The translations under genes were made by a program, and so were the position numbers. This document shows positions 1 through 7,162 of a DNA stretch of 12,684 bases, piece by piece. The stretch comes from CAYVMN01 sp043808585 (GTDB taxonomy: Bacteria; Desulfobacterota; DSM-4660; Desulfatiglandales; Desulfatiglandaceae), in contig JAZDES010000043.1 in the NCBI GenBank assembly GCA_043808585.1, forward strand, positions 1 to 12,684, written 5' to 3'. Below the pieces are notes generated by a model. That model searched no databases and was not told the origin of the DNA. It worked only from the letters and a program-made list of their open reading frames with translations. How positions within the stretch are numbered: the first letter of the stretch is position 1; each line of letters begins with the position of its first letter.

Positions 1-2
1 GG

Positions 3-1187
3 GTCTTCCTGGTCATAATGGGCATCAGCGACGTCAAAGATGCCTGGGCCCCCTATATGCACCCTGTTGTTGTATTCATAATGTGCTGTCTCATTTTCGC
101 CATCTCTCTCGAGAAAGCCGGGGTTACAAAGAGGCTAGGGCATTTTATCATAAAGAAGGCCGGAAACAGCGTCGTCCGATTTACCTTTATTATCTCCATA
201 GGGCTTGGTATATCTTCTGCGTTTATGCATGATGCGGCGGCCTGTGCCATAGGGATTGTGACCATGCTACCTTTGATGCGAGCCGCCGGCATAGAGCCCC
301 ACACCAACACCGCAAGGTTTATGATGCTCTCCTTGCCGTTTGCCTGCTCCTGCGGAGGCATGGGCAGTCTAATAGGTGGCGGACGCTGCATGGTCTCCGC
401 AGCCTTCCTTAAGGAATTTGCCGGCATAGAGATTACATTCCTGGATTGGATCAAGTATTGCATGCCGGCAGCTCTTATCACAGTGCCTGCGGCTGTAATG
501 GTTCTCTATTTTCTCTTCAGGCCTGACCCGAAGTATAAGCTTCCGCAATTCGACGAAGCAGTAACCCCGTGGAGTCCCCTGGAAAAAAAGACCCTCCTTA
601 TCATCGGTATTACATTTCTCCTGTGGCTTACAAAGGAGTTCCATGGTATTCATTATTCTATAACAGGGATGTTAGGTGTTGGCGCGCTGGTCCTTTTCGG
701 GATCTTGAAATGGGAGGATATCCACACCAACCTCGAGTGGGGGACAGCCCTTTTCATTTTTGGCGGCGGCATTTCCCTCGGCCTGGCAATGGGATATTCG
801 GGTGCAGCCAAATATTTTGCCAACCTCTTTTTTCCCCTGGTTCAAGGGGGGGGCTGGCTCCTCCTGTTTGCCGGTGTGGCCGTTTTTGGCGCCCTGGTGA
901 CCAATGCCATGGCAAATGTGGCTGCGGCGGCCCTCATCCTGCCCATAACAATTCCCATGGCCCAGTTGGAGGGTATAGACCCAAGGATCATGGCCCTGTG
1001 TCTGGGTACGGCAACATCATTTGCCATGCTTCTGGTGATCGGTTGTCCGCCCAATGCAATTGCTTACAGCTATAGGTATTTCAAGTCTTCCGACCTCACG
1101 CTGGGGGGCATATTTGCGACGCCGGTCTTGTTGGGGATTCTGGTGTTAGTTGCCGCCACATGGTGGAAGATCCTGGGACTGGTCTAA
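3..1187 (+). CDS. SLC13/DASS-family anion permease (permease 1), 5' end outside window
   Basis: This is an inner-membrane secondary transporter of the divalent-anion/Na+ symporter (ArsB/NhaD-like) superfamily. The frame is open to the left edge (V-F-L-V-I precedes the ATG at 18), and that ATG lies inside a membrane segment, so the true start and roughly the first quarter of the protein lie upstream. Residues below are counted from that ATG. Hydrophobic segments alternate throughout. Two hairpin-type repeats are visible: FMHDAAA (69-75) followed by GSLIGGGRCM (116-125), and TNAMANVAAA (295-304) followed by IGCPPNAIAY (341-350). In characterised family members these positions are SNT and TP motifs that bind substrate and Na+. 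Here the first SNT reads H-D-A and the first TP region reads GGGR, so substrate and coupling ion may be atypical. The stop TAA abuts the start of the receiver-kinase gene, which suggests transporter and signalling genes are co-transcribed. Substrate not determinable; sulfate, dicarboxylates or other organic anions are family possibilities. Confidence 0.88.
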   Translation, partial: VFLVIMGISDVKDAWAPYMHPVVVFIMCCLIFAISLEKAGVTKRLGHFIIKKAGNSVVRFTFIISIGLGISSAFMHDAAACAIGIVTMLPLMRAAGIEPHTNTARFMMLSLPFACSCGGMGSLIGGGRCMVSAAFLKEFAGIEITFLDWIKYCMPAALITVPAAVMVLYFLFRPDPKYKLPQFDEAVTPWSPLEKKTLLIIGITFLLWLTKEFHGIHYSITGMLGVGALVLFGILKWEDIHTNLEWGTALFIFGGGISLGLAMGYSGAAKYFANLFFPLVQGGGWLLLFAGVAVFGALVTNAMANVAAAALILPITIPMAQLEGIDPRIMALCLGTATSFAMLLVIGCPPNAIAYSYRYFKSSDLTLGGIFATPVLLGILVLVAATWWKILGLV

Positions 1188-2402
1188 TTGGAAGAGATTC
1201 GCCTCCTTATTGTTGATGATGAAGACGCCTTTCGCAGGACCATTGCCAAACGTCTGAAAAAGAGGGGGATATTCGCTGAAGAGGCAGCAAATGGACAGGA
1301 ATGCCTGTCAATTCTTGAAAAAGGACCCATGGATGTGGTGGTGCTGGACATCAAGATGCCAGGCATGAACGGGATCGAGGTCCTTCGGCGTCTAAAAGAA
1401 AGATACCCTAAGACAGAGGTCATACTCCTTACCGGACATGCATCGACCCAGGATGGGGTTGAAGGCATCAAATCAGGGGCCTTTGACTACCTGGGGAAGC
1501 CCATAGAGCTGGAACATCTCTGGAGCAAGATCAAACAGGCCCACGAAAAGATTTTGCGAGAAGAAAATAGACTCAGGGAGGCCGAATTTAGGGCCAAGGT
1601 GGAGCAGCAAATGATAGCAACCGAGAGACTGGCCTCTCTGGGGACCTTGGCGGCAGGGGTGGCCCACGAAATCAACAACCCTTTGGCAGTAATCAAGGAA
1701 TCGGTAGGCTGGATGAACCTGCTCCTCAAGAAAGAAGAGTTGATGCACATGCCCCGCAGGCAGGACTTTGAAATGGCATTGGGAAAGATAGAAAATGGCG
1801 TTGAAAGGGTCAGGAGAATCACCCACCAGCTTCTGGGTTTCGTAAGGAAACGGGAGCAGGTTTTCAGTGAAGTGAATATGAAGGAACTGATGGACGAAGC
1901 CGCCCAGCTCCTGCACAGGGAATCAGCCAACAAGGACATTAATATAGTACAGGAAACCGGTTCTTCGGCCATTACCATCTGGAGTGATCCTTACCAGTTG
2001 AGGCAGGTCCTGGTGAACCTGTTGACAAATGCAATTTATGCCACCGGCCCAGGAGGAAAGATTACTATGACCGTCGAAGAGATCGGTGAGCAGGTGGGCC
2101 TCAAGGTGAGCGACACCGGACAAGGCATTCCCAAAGAGAATCTGGAGAGGATTTTTGAGCCGTTTTTCAGCACCAAGCCCACCGGTGAAGGCACAGGCCT
2201 GGGACTATTTGTCACTCGCGGCATCCTTGAAAAGCTGGGTGGAAAAATAGATGTCGAGAGTCAGGTGGGTCATGGAGCCACCTTTTACATCAAACTCCCA
2301 AAACATCATGAAATAAAAGAGATATTGGTGAAAAATCGCGGTGAAGACCTGTTAGATAAAGTGGCTAGAAGCGGGGTTCTTGAACCAGCAGAAGAATTAT
2401 AG
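1188..2402 (+). CDS. Soluble hybrid histidine kinase with N-terminal receiver (REC-HisKA-HATPase_c)
   Basis: This is a 404-residue cytoplasmic kinase with no membrane segment. The receiver domain occupies about residues 1-120: acidic pair D10-D11, phospho-acceptor D54 in VVLDIKMPG, T82 in LLTGH, and K104 in YLGKP. A charged helical linker follows (about 115-148). The HisKA domain has its phosphorylatable H160 in AHEINNP. The ATPase domain has N277/N281, D309-TGQG, FEPFF (323-327) and GTGLGL (335-340), so all catalytic motifs are intact. A roughly 30-residue charged tail follows the ATPase fold. The start is TTG with no spacer after the TAA of permease 1. It is chosen because it gives the usual short lead (MEEIRLLIVDDE) into the receiver, and no strong Shine-Dalgarno is visible. 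That points to translational coupling or re-initiation. With no sensor of its own, it probably takes its input as phosphoryl transfer to D54, perhaps from the membrane kinases next door, and then drives the H160 kinase; this is inference. Confidence 0.93.
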   Translation: MEEIRLLIVDDEDAFRRTIAKRLKKRGIFAEEAANGQECLSILEKGPMDVVVLDIKMPGMNGIEVLRRLKERYPKTEVILLTGHASTQDGVEGIKSGAFDYLGKPIELEHLWSKIKQAHEKILREENRLREAEFRAKVEQQMIATERLASLGTLAAGVAHEINNPLAVIKESVGWMNLLLKKEELMHMPRRQDFEMALGKIENGVERVRRITHQLLGFVRKREQVFSEVNMKELMDEAAQLLHRESANKDINIVQETGSSAITIWSDPYQLRQVLVNLLTNAIYATGPGGKITMTVEEIGEQVGLKVSDTGQGIPKENLERIFEPFFSTKPTGEGTGLGLFVTRGILEKLGGKIDVESQVGHGATFYIKLPKHHEIKEILVKNRGEDLLDKVARSGVLEPAEEL

Positions 2403-2423
2403 ATTAAAAGGAGAAAGACCGAC

Positions 2424-2864
2424 ATGATCAAGATACCGGCCAAAATTCTCATTGTAGATGATGAGAGGGACTTTGTGGAGATGCTCTCCTTGAGGTTGCA
2501 AGAGGTGGGAGAAAAGGTTACGCCTGCCTATAGCGGTAAAGAATGCCTCGAAAAGTTGGAGACAAACGACTTTGATGTGATCATTCTTGATATAAAAATG
2601 CCGGGAATGGACGGGATCGAAACCCTCAGGGAGATAAAGAAGAGATTCCCGCTGGTGGAAGTAATTATGCTGACGGGTCACGGTACCACCGAGACCGCCG
2701 TCGAAGGAATGAAATTGGGCGCCTTTGATTATCTCTTGAAACCCGCTGATTTCGAAGATCTGGCCGCTAAGCTGGAGGGGGCCAGAAAGAGAAAAGATGA
2801 GCAACAGGAGCGGATCAGAAAGGCGGAAGCACGGCTCCTCTTGAGGAAGAGCGGAAATATCTGA
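2424..2864 (+). CDS. Receiver-only response regulator 1
   Basis: This 146-residue cytoplasmic protein contains a single REC domain and no output domain. Receiver residues are complete: D12-D13, phospho-acceptor D56 in IILDIKMPG, T84 in MLTGH, and K106 in YLLKP. The TGH and GAFDYLLKP segments resemble receivers of NtrC-type activators, but the AAA+ and HTH domains of those proteins are absent. After the receiver, about residues 112-146 form a basic, charged helix containing the ERIRKAEAR stretch, a pattern repeated in all five stand-alone regulators here. A good Shine-Dalgarno (AAGGAG, 2408-2413) precedes the ATG by 10 bases. The gene lies 21 bases after the hybrid kinase and 14 before the dCache kinase, so it is operonic with both. 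A role as phosphotransfer intermediate or protein-binding regulator is inferred. Confidence 0.93.
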   Translation: MIKIPAKILIVDDERDFVEMLSLRLQEVGEKVTPAYSGKECLEKLETNDFDVIILDIKMPGMDGIETLREIKKRFPLVEVIMLTGHGTTETAVEGMKLGAFDYLLKPADFEDLAAKLEGARKRKDEQQERIRKAEARLLLRKSGNI

Positions 2865-2878
2865 AGCAGTAAGCAGCC

Positions 2879-4555
2879 ATGAAAGAATCACTGTATGCAG
2901 ATCTTCAAAGAAAGATCGTTTTTATTACCCTATTGGTTTCTCTCGCCCCCCTTATCCTTCTTGGTGGAACCATCTACTACCAATTTGCCCGAATGGTTGA
3001 GGGCAAGATCGAAGAACAGATAAGGTACAGAGCGAGGTCCCAGGCAGCTGCCGTAGACCTGTTTCTGAAGGAACGTGTCGCCGTTCTTAGCACTGTTGCC
3101 CTGACCCATACCTTCCGTGATCTGACCGACGAGAAGAACTTGTCCAGCATATTTTCGGTTATGAACTTAAGGGGAGGGGGCTTTGTTGATTTAGGTGTAA
3201 TAAATATCAACGGCCAGCATCAGACCTATATCGGCCCCTATGATCTGAAGGGACTGAATTATTATATGCAGCCATGGTTTGCCGAGGTAATGACCAAGGG
3301 TGTCTACATCAGTGATGTTTATATGGGCTACCGGCAATCGCCCCATTTTATCATTGCTGTTCGCAGGCAGGAACACGATCACACATGGATTCTGAGAGCA
3401 ACCATTGACCCAGATGCCTTTGGGGCCATAATAAGGGAGGCCCTGGTGGGTAAGACAGGGGATGCCTATATTGTCAATGAAACCGGGATTTTCCAAACTC
3501 AACCTCGCTTTGCCGGAAAGATATTAGCCAAATCGACTCTGGATACGGCCCTTTTCGGGGGAGGGGCCACTGTCCTCGAGCAGAAAAACGGTCAGGGCAA
3601 GGAGGTCCTTTACGCCGGTTGCTGGCTGAAAAACAAGAAGTGGCTTCTTGTGATCAGTCAAGACGCAGCCGAGGAGATGAGAGCCCTGTTTGCAACTCGA
3701 AACGTGGAAATTGCTATTATGATCTGCGGGATTTTGGCCATCATCCTGACTACCGTTTTTACCACCCGAGTGTTTATCCGCCGTTTAAGAGACGCTGATA
3801 CCAAGATGGATGAACTCCATGCACAGCTTATGCAGAGCGACAAACTGGCAGCCCTGGGCAAGATGGGGGCAAGCGTGGCCCACGAGATCAACAATCCGCT
3901 GGTCGTCATCATTCAGAAAATTGGCTGGCTGGAAGACCTCCTTGCAGAGGAGGAGTTTCAGGATAGCAAAAACCTTGAAGAATACCGGACCACCATCAAG
4001 AAAATAGACCATCACCTGGAACGTATCCGAAAGGTTGTCCACAACATGCTCGGCTATGCCCGCAGAATGGAACCCCATTTGGAAAACGTTGACATTAACG
4101 AGACACTCAATCAAACTATAGATCTACTGGAAAATTACGCCAGAATTAATAATATCGAGATACAGACTGACTTGGCCCTGGATCTTCCAATCATTGCGAG
4201 CGATCGGTCGCAGCTCCAGCAGGTATTCTTAAATCTCATATCCAATTCCATTGATGCCGTGGGCAAAGACGGGCTCATTGAGATAAGGAGTGAGCGGACA
4301 AACTCATACCTTGCTGTCACGGTGAGGGACGACGGTCCGGGTATCCCCCCAGACAAACAGAAGAAGGTCTTTGAGCCATTCTATACTACGAAAGAGGCAA
4401 ACAAGGGCACAGGGCTTGGCCTTTGGGTGAGTTACAATATAATAGAAAAAATGGGAGGCAAAATTACCATGAAAAGCGTAGTTGGGGAAGGGACTACTTT
4501 TAGAGTGGAGATCCCGATTGTGTTGCCCGAAGGCAAAGAAATGCCCGGCCGATGA
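2879..4555 (+). CDS. Membrane sensor histidine kinase 1 (dCache sensor, HisKA, HATPase_c)
   Basis: This 558-residue inner-membrane kinase probably detects a small extracellular or periplasmic ligand and phosphorylates a receiver partner. TM1 spans about residues 13-34. A periplasmic region of about 240 residues has the two-lobed dCache pattern: membrane-distal lobe signatures LNYYMQPWF (126-134) and ISDVYMGYR (144-152), then a membrane-proximal lobe beginning GKTGDAYIVN (191-200). TM2 is about 277-300. The cytoplasmic part has a short helical linker, HisKA with H335 in AHEINNP, and an ATPase domain with N452/N456, D485-GPG, FEPFY (498-502) and GTGLGL (510-515). All catalytic motifs are intact. 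The overall plan resembles DctB-type C4-dicarboxylate sensors, but the ligand cannot be read from sequence. The ATG start has only a poor Shine-Dalgarno (AAGCAG). It is closely paralogous to the broken kinase at 7163, differing at about 20 of 90 residues over positions 111-200 when compared by eye. Confidence 0.94.
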   Translation: MKESLYADLQRKIVFITLLVSLAPLILLGGTIYYQFARMVEGKIEEQIRYRARSQAAAVDLFLKERVAVLSTVALTHTFRDLTDEKNLSSIFSVMNLRGGGFVDLGVININGQHQTYIGPYDLKGLNYYMQPWFAEVMTKGVYISDVYMGYRQSPHFIIAVRRQEHDHTWILRATIDPDAFGAIIREALVGKTGDAYIVNETGIFQTQPRFAGKILAKSTLDTALFGGGATVLEQKNGQGKEVLYAGCWLKNKKWLLVISQDAAEEMRALFATRNVEIAIMICGILAIILTTVFTTRVFIRRLRDADTKMDELHAQLMQSDKLAALGKMGASVAHEINNPLVVIIQKIGWLEDLLAEEEFQDSKNLEEYRTTIKKIDHHLERIRKVVHNMLGYARRMEPHLENVDINETLNQTIDLLENYARINNIEIQTDLALDLPIIASDRSQLQQVFLNLISNSIDAVGKDGLIEIRSERTNSYLAVTVRDDGPGIPPDKQKKVFEPFYTTKEANKGTGLGLWVSYNIIEKMGGKITMKSVVGEGTTFRVEIPIVLPEGKEMPGR

Positions 4556-4586
4556 TAACAAATCTAATTACTTCAAGGAGGTTTAG

Positions 4587-5015
4587 ATGGAGCTCTTCAG
4601 TATCTTGGTGGTTGATGACGAGGAGGATTTTGTCGAGACCCTGGTCAATCGTCTGAAAAAGAGGACGATAGATGCAGCAGGTGTTGGAAGTGGCGAGGAA
4701 GCCCTGGAACTGATGAAGAAGAGGGAGTTTGATGTGGTCATACTGGACATCAAGATGCCAGGCGGTATGGACGGTATTGAAACACTCAAGGAGATGAAGA
4801 AGGTCCAGCCTCTTGCGGAAGTTATCCTCCTTACCGGCCATGCATCCGTAGAGACCAGCATCGAGGGGATGAGGCTGGGGGCCTTTGACTATGTCCTGAA
4901 ACCCATAAAGCTCGAAGATCTTTTCCCGAAGCTGGCCCAGGCCTTTGAGAAAAAAGATGCCCACGATCAGAAGATCCGAAGTGCCAAGATCAAGCAATCG
5001 CTCCGGTATTGGTGA
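4587..5015 (+). CDS. Receiver-only response regulator 2
   Basis: This 142-residue single REC-domain protein has an acidic pair at D10-D11, phospho-acceptor D54 in VVILDIKMPG, T83 in LLTGH and K105 in YVLKP. The loop after the phospho-acceptor has an extra glycine (PGGMDG) not found in regulators 1, 4 and 5 but shared with regulator 3 at 9022. The tail after residue 115 is a basic helix (KKDAHDQKIRSAKIK) with no DNA-binding fold. The ATG follows a near-ideal AAGGAGG (4575-4581) with a five-base spacer, far stronger than the ribosome site of the kinase before it. It lies 31 bases after kinase 1, its likely cognate partner. By eye about four of five residues match regulator 3, so the two arose with their kinases by block duplication. 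Confidence 0.94.
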   Translation: MELFSILVVDDEEDFVETLVNRLKKRTIDAAGVGSGEEALELMKKREFDVVILDIKMPGGMDGIETLKEMKKVQPLAEVILLTGHASVETSIEGMRLGAFDYVLKPIKLEDLFPKLAQAFEKKDAHDQKIRSAKIKQSLRYW

Positions 5016-5196
5016 TTTCGGATTCCCCCATCCTTCATGCCTTGCCCCTTGGGACCGGGGTCTGCCTGGTGCCGGTGCCAAGACTGATCTCGGGGACCCA
5101 GGTTGCCGCCGAATTCAGGGCCACTTGGGTGACCACGCTCCGATCCGACATATCTCGCAAGTGCATTCCCACGCGGCAAAGGTCTCTACACCATCC

Positions 5197-5211
5197 TTTA
5201 CAAAATGTAAA
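5197..5211. repeat. Inverted repeat, candidate activator-binding site (UAS)
   Basis: This is a perfect 6+6 inverted repeat with a three-base centre: TTTACA-AAA-TGTAAA. Its centre is about 115 bases upstream of the sigma-54 -24 element and about 140 upstream of the expected transcription start. That distance is typical for enhancer sites bound by dimeric NtrC-family activators. The role is inferred from position; only one copy is obvious, and the AT-rich palindrome could be chance. Confidence 0.35.
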
Positions 5212-5315
5212 ATATACCGACATACAGGAGCCCAGGCTGGTGCCGTAGAATCTGACAGCCCCGGATAATCTTTCGATTTTTAAGGAATTATCTTAGCTCC
5301 CTCCCCATTCCACTC

Positions 5316-5331
5316 TTGGCACGCTGATTGC
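5316..5331 (+). promoter_or_regulatory. Sigma-54 (RpoN) -24/-12 promoter for permease 2
   Basis: The sequence TTGGCACG-CTGA-TTGC matches the sigma-54 consensus (TGGCACG, four bases, TTGC). The invariant GG (5318-5319) and GC (5330-5331) are separated by the required 12 bases, and a T-rich run follows directly. Transcription would start near 5343, about 130 bases before the permease ATG. Sigma-54 promoters need an AAA+ enhancer-binding activator; none is encoded in this window. Expression of block C is therefore probably signal-dependent. Confidence 0.85.
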
Positions 5332-5472
5332 TTTGTCTGACGCGATGCTTACAGATAAGTCCCGATCTATCTTCGGCATCGACCATGGCTTCAGGGAGGC
5401 GTACAGGCGAAAAACTCATTTTCAGCCGAGTTTGAAATCATTTGTTCGAGGGGAGAGATAAAGGAGGAGAGC

Positions 5473-7128
5473 ATGGTTCATCACGGAACAATTCAAACCG
5501 ATCATAAGTCTTCCATATGGGCAAACAGGCCGGGATATAAGCCCGTCCTCTTCTTGATTGCAGCAGCATGCTTTGCTGTCCTGGTTATCATGCCTCCACC
5601 CCAGAGCATGATTGACTTGGCAACTAAGGCAAACCCTCCAGGGTATCAGTTGCCGAAAGGGTGTAATACCATTACAGACGCGATAAATAAGAAGATGCGT
5701 CCAGAGGCCTCTGAGGCAGCAAACAAACATGATGAAAAGCCATCTTCCAAAACCGAGGCCCTGATGACCCCGCTAGAGGCAGCCCAGATGGCAAAGGTAA
5801 TGCTTGCCATTTTCCTGCTTGCGGTCTTTTTATGGGGGACGGAAAGCCTTCAGCTGGGCGCCACCGACATCCTGGTTGGTGTGATGATGTATATCTTCTG
5901 TATACTCCCCATCAATGATATCTCAAAGGCCTATATGACGGATGCCGTCTTCTTCATCTTCGGCATCTTGGCGGTAGCTGTAGGGGTTGCCAAGACCGGC
6001 CTTGACAAAAGGATCGGACTGATCCTCCTTAGCCGCATCAAGAGTGCCAGAGGCTTTGCGTTTCTGTTTCTCCCCCTTTTGGCAATATCTGCGAGTTTTC
6101 TCTCTGAACATGCCCTGGTTGCCCTTTTGATTCCAGTGCTTATGGGCATTTACAGGGTAAGCTGCAAGATGTACGGTGTAAAGAAAGACCCGGCCCTTGC
6201 CGTCTTTCTCCTGCTGGGTATCTGTTTTGCCGCAAACCATGGCGGCCCAGGCTCCCCGGCGGCTGGAGGACGAAACGCCATCATGGTCGGTTATTTGATG
6301 GAATACGGAGACCCTATATCCTTCCTGGCATGGATGAAATACGGGATGCCCTTTGTACCCTTGATGGCCGTAATCATAGGGGGCTACATGTATCTCCGCT
6401 GCAAACCCAGATTTCAGGTCAAGGATATTAATCCAAGTGAAATCGTCAGGGCGGAGGTGGCCAGGATGCCAAAGTTCGGCGGAAAAGAGGCCATGATGGC
6501 GGTTATTTTGATCGTTCTCGTTGCTGCCTGGATCATCTTGGGGGAGCATGCGGGGCTGGGAGGTCCAACCCTTTATGCGGTTATGGCCATGTTCCTCTGC
6601 CGTATAATCTCCTGGGATGATATCCAGGAAGGGGTGGCCCTGGACGTGGTAGGATTGTACGCAGCAGCCTGCGCCATGGGGGTCGGTCTCAAGTTTACCG
6701 GAGGGGCACTCTGGATGGCCAACACCTTTGTCGGTCTCCTGCCCGATTCCATGGCACACGGAGAGGGCCTGATAATCGGGATCAGCATCCTGACGGGAAC
6801 GATGACCAATTTCATGAGTGACGGCGCCACCGTGGCGGCCCTTGGCCCCATCGTACTGCCCATGGCCGCGCTGGGAAATGTTCACGTCTGGAAAGTGGGC
6901 CTTGCATGTGCGTTTTCCTCTTCCTTTGCCAACTTCCTGGTTGTGGGTACCCCTAACAATGCCATCGCCTTTGGAATGGGCAAAGACCCTGAGACAGGGG
7001 AGAGATTACTGAGTGTCTTCGATTTCGTAAAATATGGCCTGCCTGTAACAATTCTTGCCTGGCTGGTACTGTGGTTCTGGACAATACTGGGATACTGGCG
7101 CTATATGTCTTGGCCAGTCTTTGGTTGA
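5473..7128 (+). CDS. SLC13/DASS-family anion permease (permease 2)
   Basis: This 551-residue inner-membrane transporter is of the same superfamily as permease 1 and complete. The first membrane segment is about residues 24-40, ending in PPP. Next comes an unusually long hydrophilic stretch (about 43-105) rich in Lys, Glu, Asn and Ala, before the family's second segment (LAIFLLAVFLWGTESL, 111-126). Further hydrophobic segments run to the C-terminus. Signature positions are FLSEHAL (209-215) and GSPAAGGRNAI (260-270) in the first repeat, and TNFMSDGAT (445-453) and VGTPNNAIAFG (491-501) in the second. Relative to the usual SNT motifs it has S-E-H and S-D-G, and GGRN replaces the first TPPN, so ion and substrate sites look modified. 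The ATG follows a strong AAAGGAGG (5460-5467) and the gene is the first one after the sigma-54 promoter. Kinase 2 starts 34 bases downstream. Substrate unknown. Confidence 0.92.
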   Translation: MVHHGTIQTDHKSSIWANRPGYKPVLFLIAAACFAVLVIMPPPQSMIDLATKANPPGYQLPKGCNTITDAINKKMRPEASEAANKHDEKPSSKTEALMTPLEAAQMAKVMLAIFLLAVFLWGTESLQLGATDILVGVMMYIFCILPINDISKAYMTDAVFFIFGILAVAVGVAKTGLDKRIGLILLSRIKSARGFAFLFLPLLAISASFLSEHALVALLIPVLMGIYRVSCKMYGVKKDPALAVFLLLGICFAANHGGPGSPAAGGRNAIMVGYLMEYGDPISFLAWMKYGMPFVPLMAVIIGGYMYLRCKPRFQVKDINPSEIVRAEVARMPKFGGKEAMMAVILIVLVAAWIILGEHAGLGGPTLYAVMAMFLCRIISWDDIQEGVALDVVGLYAAACAMGVGLKFTGGALWMANTFVGLLPDSMAHGEGLIIGISILTGTMTNFMSDGATVAALGPIVLPMAALGNVHVWKVGLACAFSSSFANFLVVGTPNNAIAFGMGKDPETGERLLSVFDFVKYGLPVTILAWLVLWFWTILGYWRYMSWPVFG

Positions 7129-7162
7129 TAGTGCCCAAAAGGATCTTGAGTTCTGAGCAGAT

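Larger units (their letters stand above)
5016..5472 (+). other. 457-base non-coding gap upstream of permease 2
   Basis: The left part (about 5016-5190) is GC-rich and has no supported gene; short frames on both strands lack ribosome sites and family signals. It contains clustered imperfect repeats of GGGACC/GGGGTC/GGGGACCC and a doubled GGTGCC at 5069-5079, which could be a decayed repeat or local structure. The right part (about 5190-5340) becomes AT-rich and carries the regulatory sites listed separately: an inverted repeat at 5197-5211, a looser one (GATAAT at 5264-5269, ATTATC at 5287-5292), and the sigma-54 promoter at 5316-5331. An untranslated leader of about 130 bases follows, with a small possible hairpin AAACTC (5412-5417)/GAGTTT (5428-5433). 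No convincing terminator for the upstream operon was found. Confidence 0.6.

Noticed and set aside
569..1075. A 168-codon plus-strand frame inside permease 1
   Set aside because: It overlaps the permease in another frame, is rich in Pro/Gly/Cys/His with no domain pattern, and has no ribosome site.
4945..5268. Plus- and minus-strand short frames running over the end of regulator 2 into the gap
   Set aside because: Several overlapping frames are open at once because of base composition. None has a ribosome site or recognisable family, so no gene is called.
5923..6885. A 320-codon open frame on the minus strand opposite permease 2
   Set aside because: It lies entirely antisense to a gene with clear membrane segments and family motifs. 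Its product is His/Gly/Asp-rich with no family signal, and no ribosome site is visible. It is a frame shadow.
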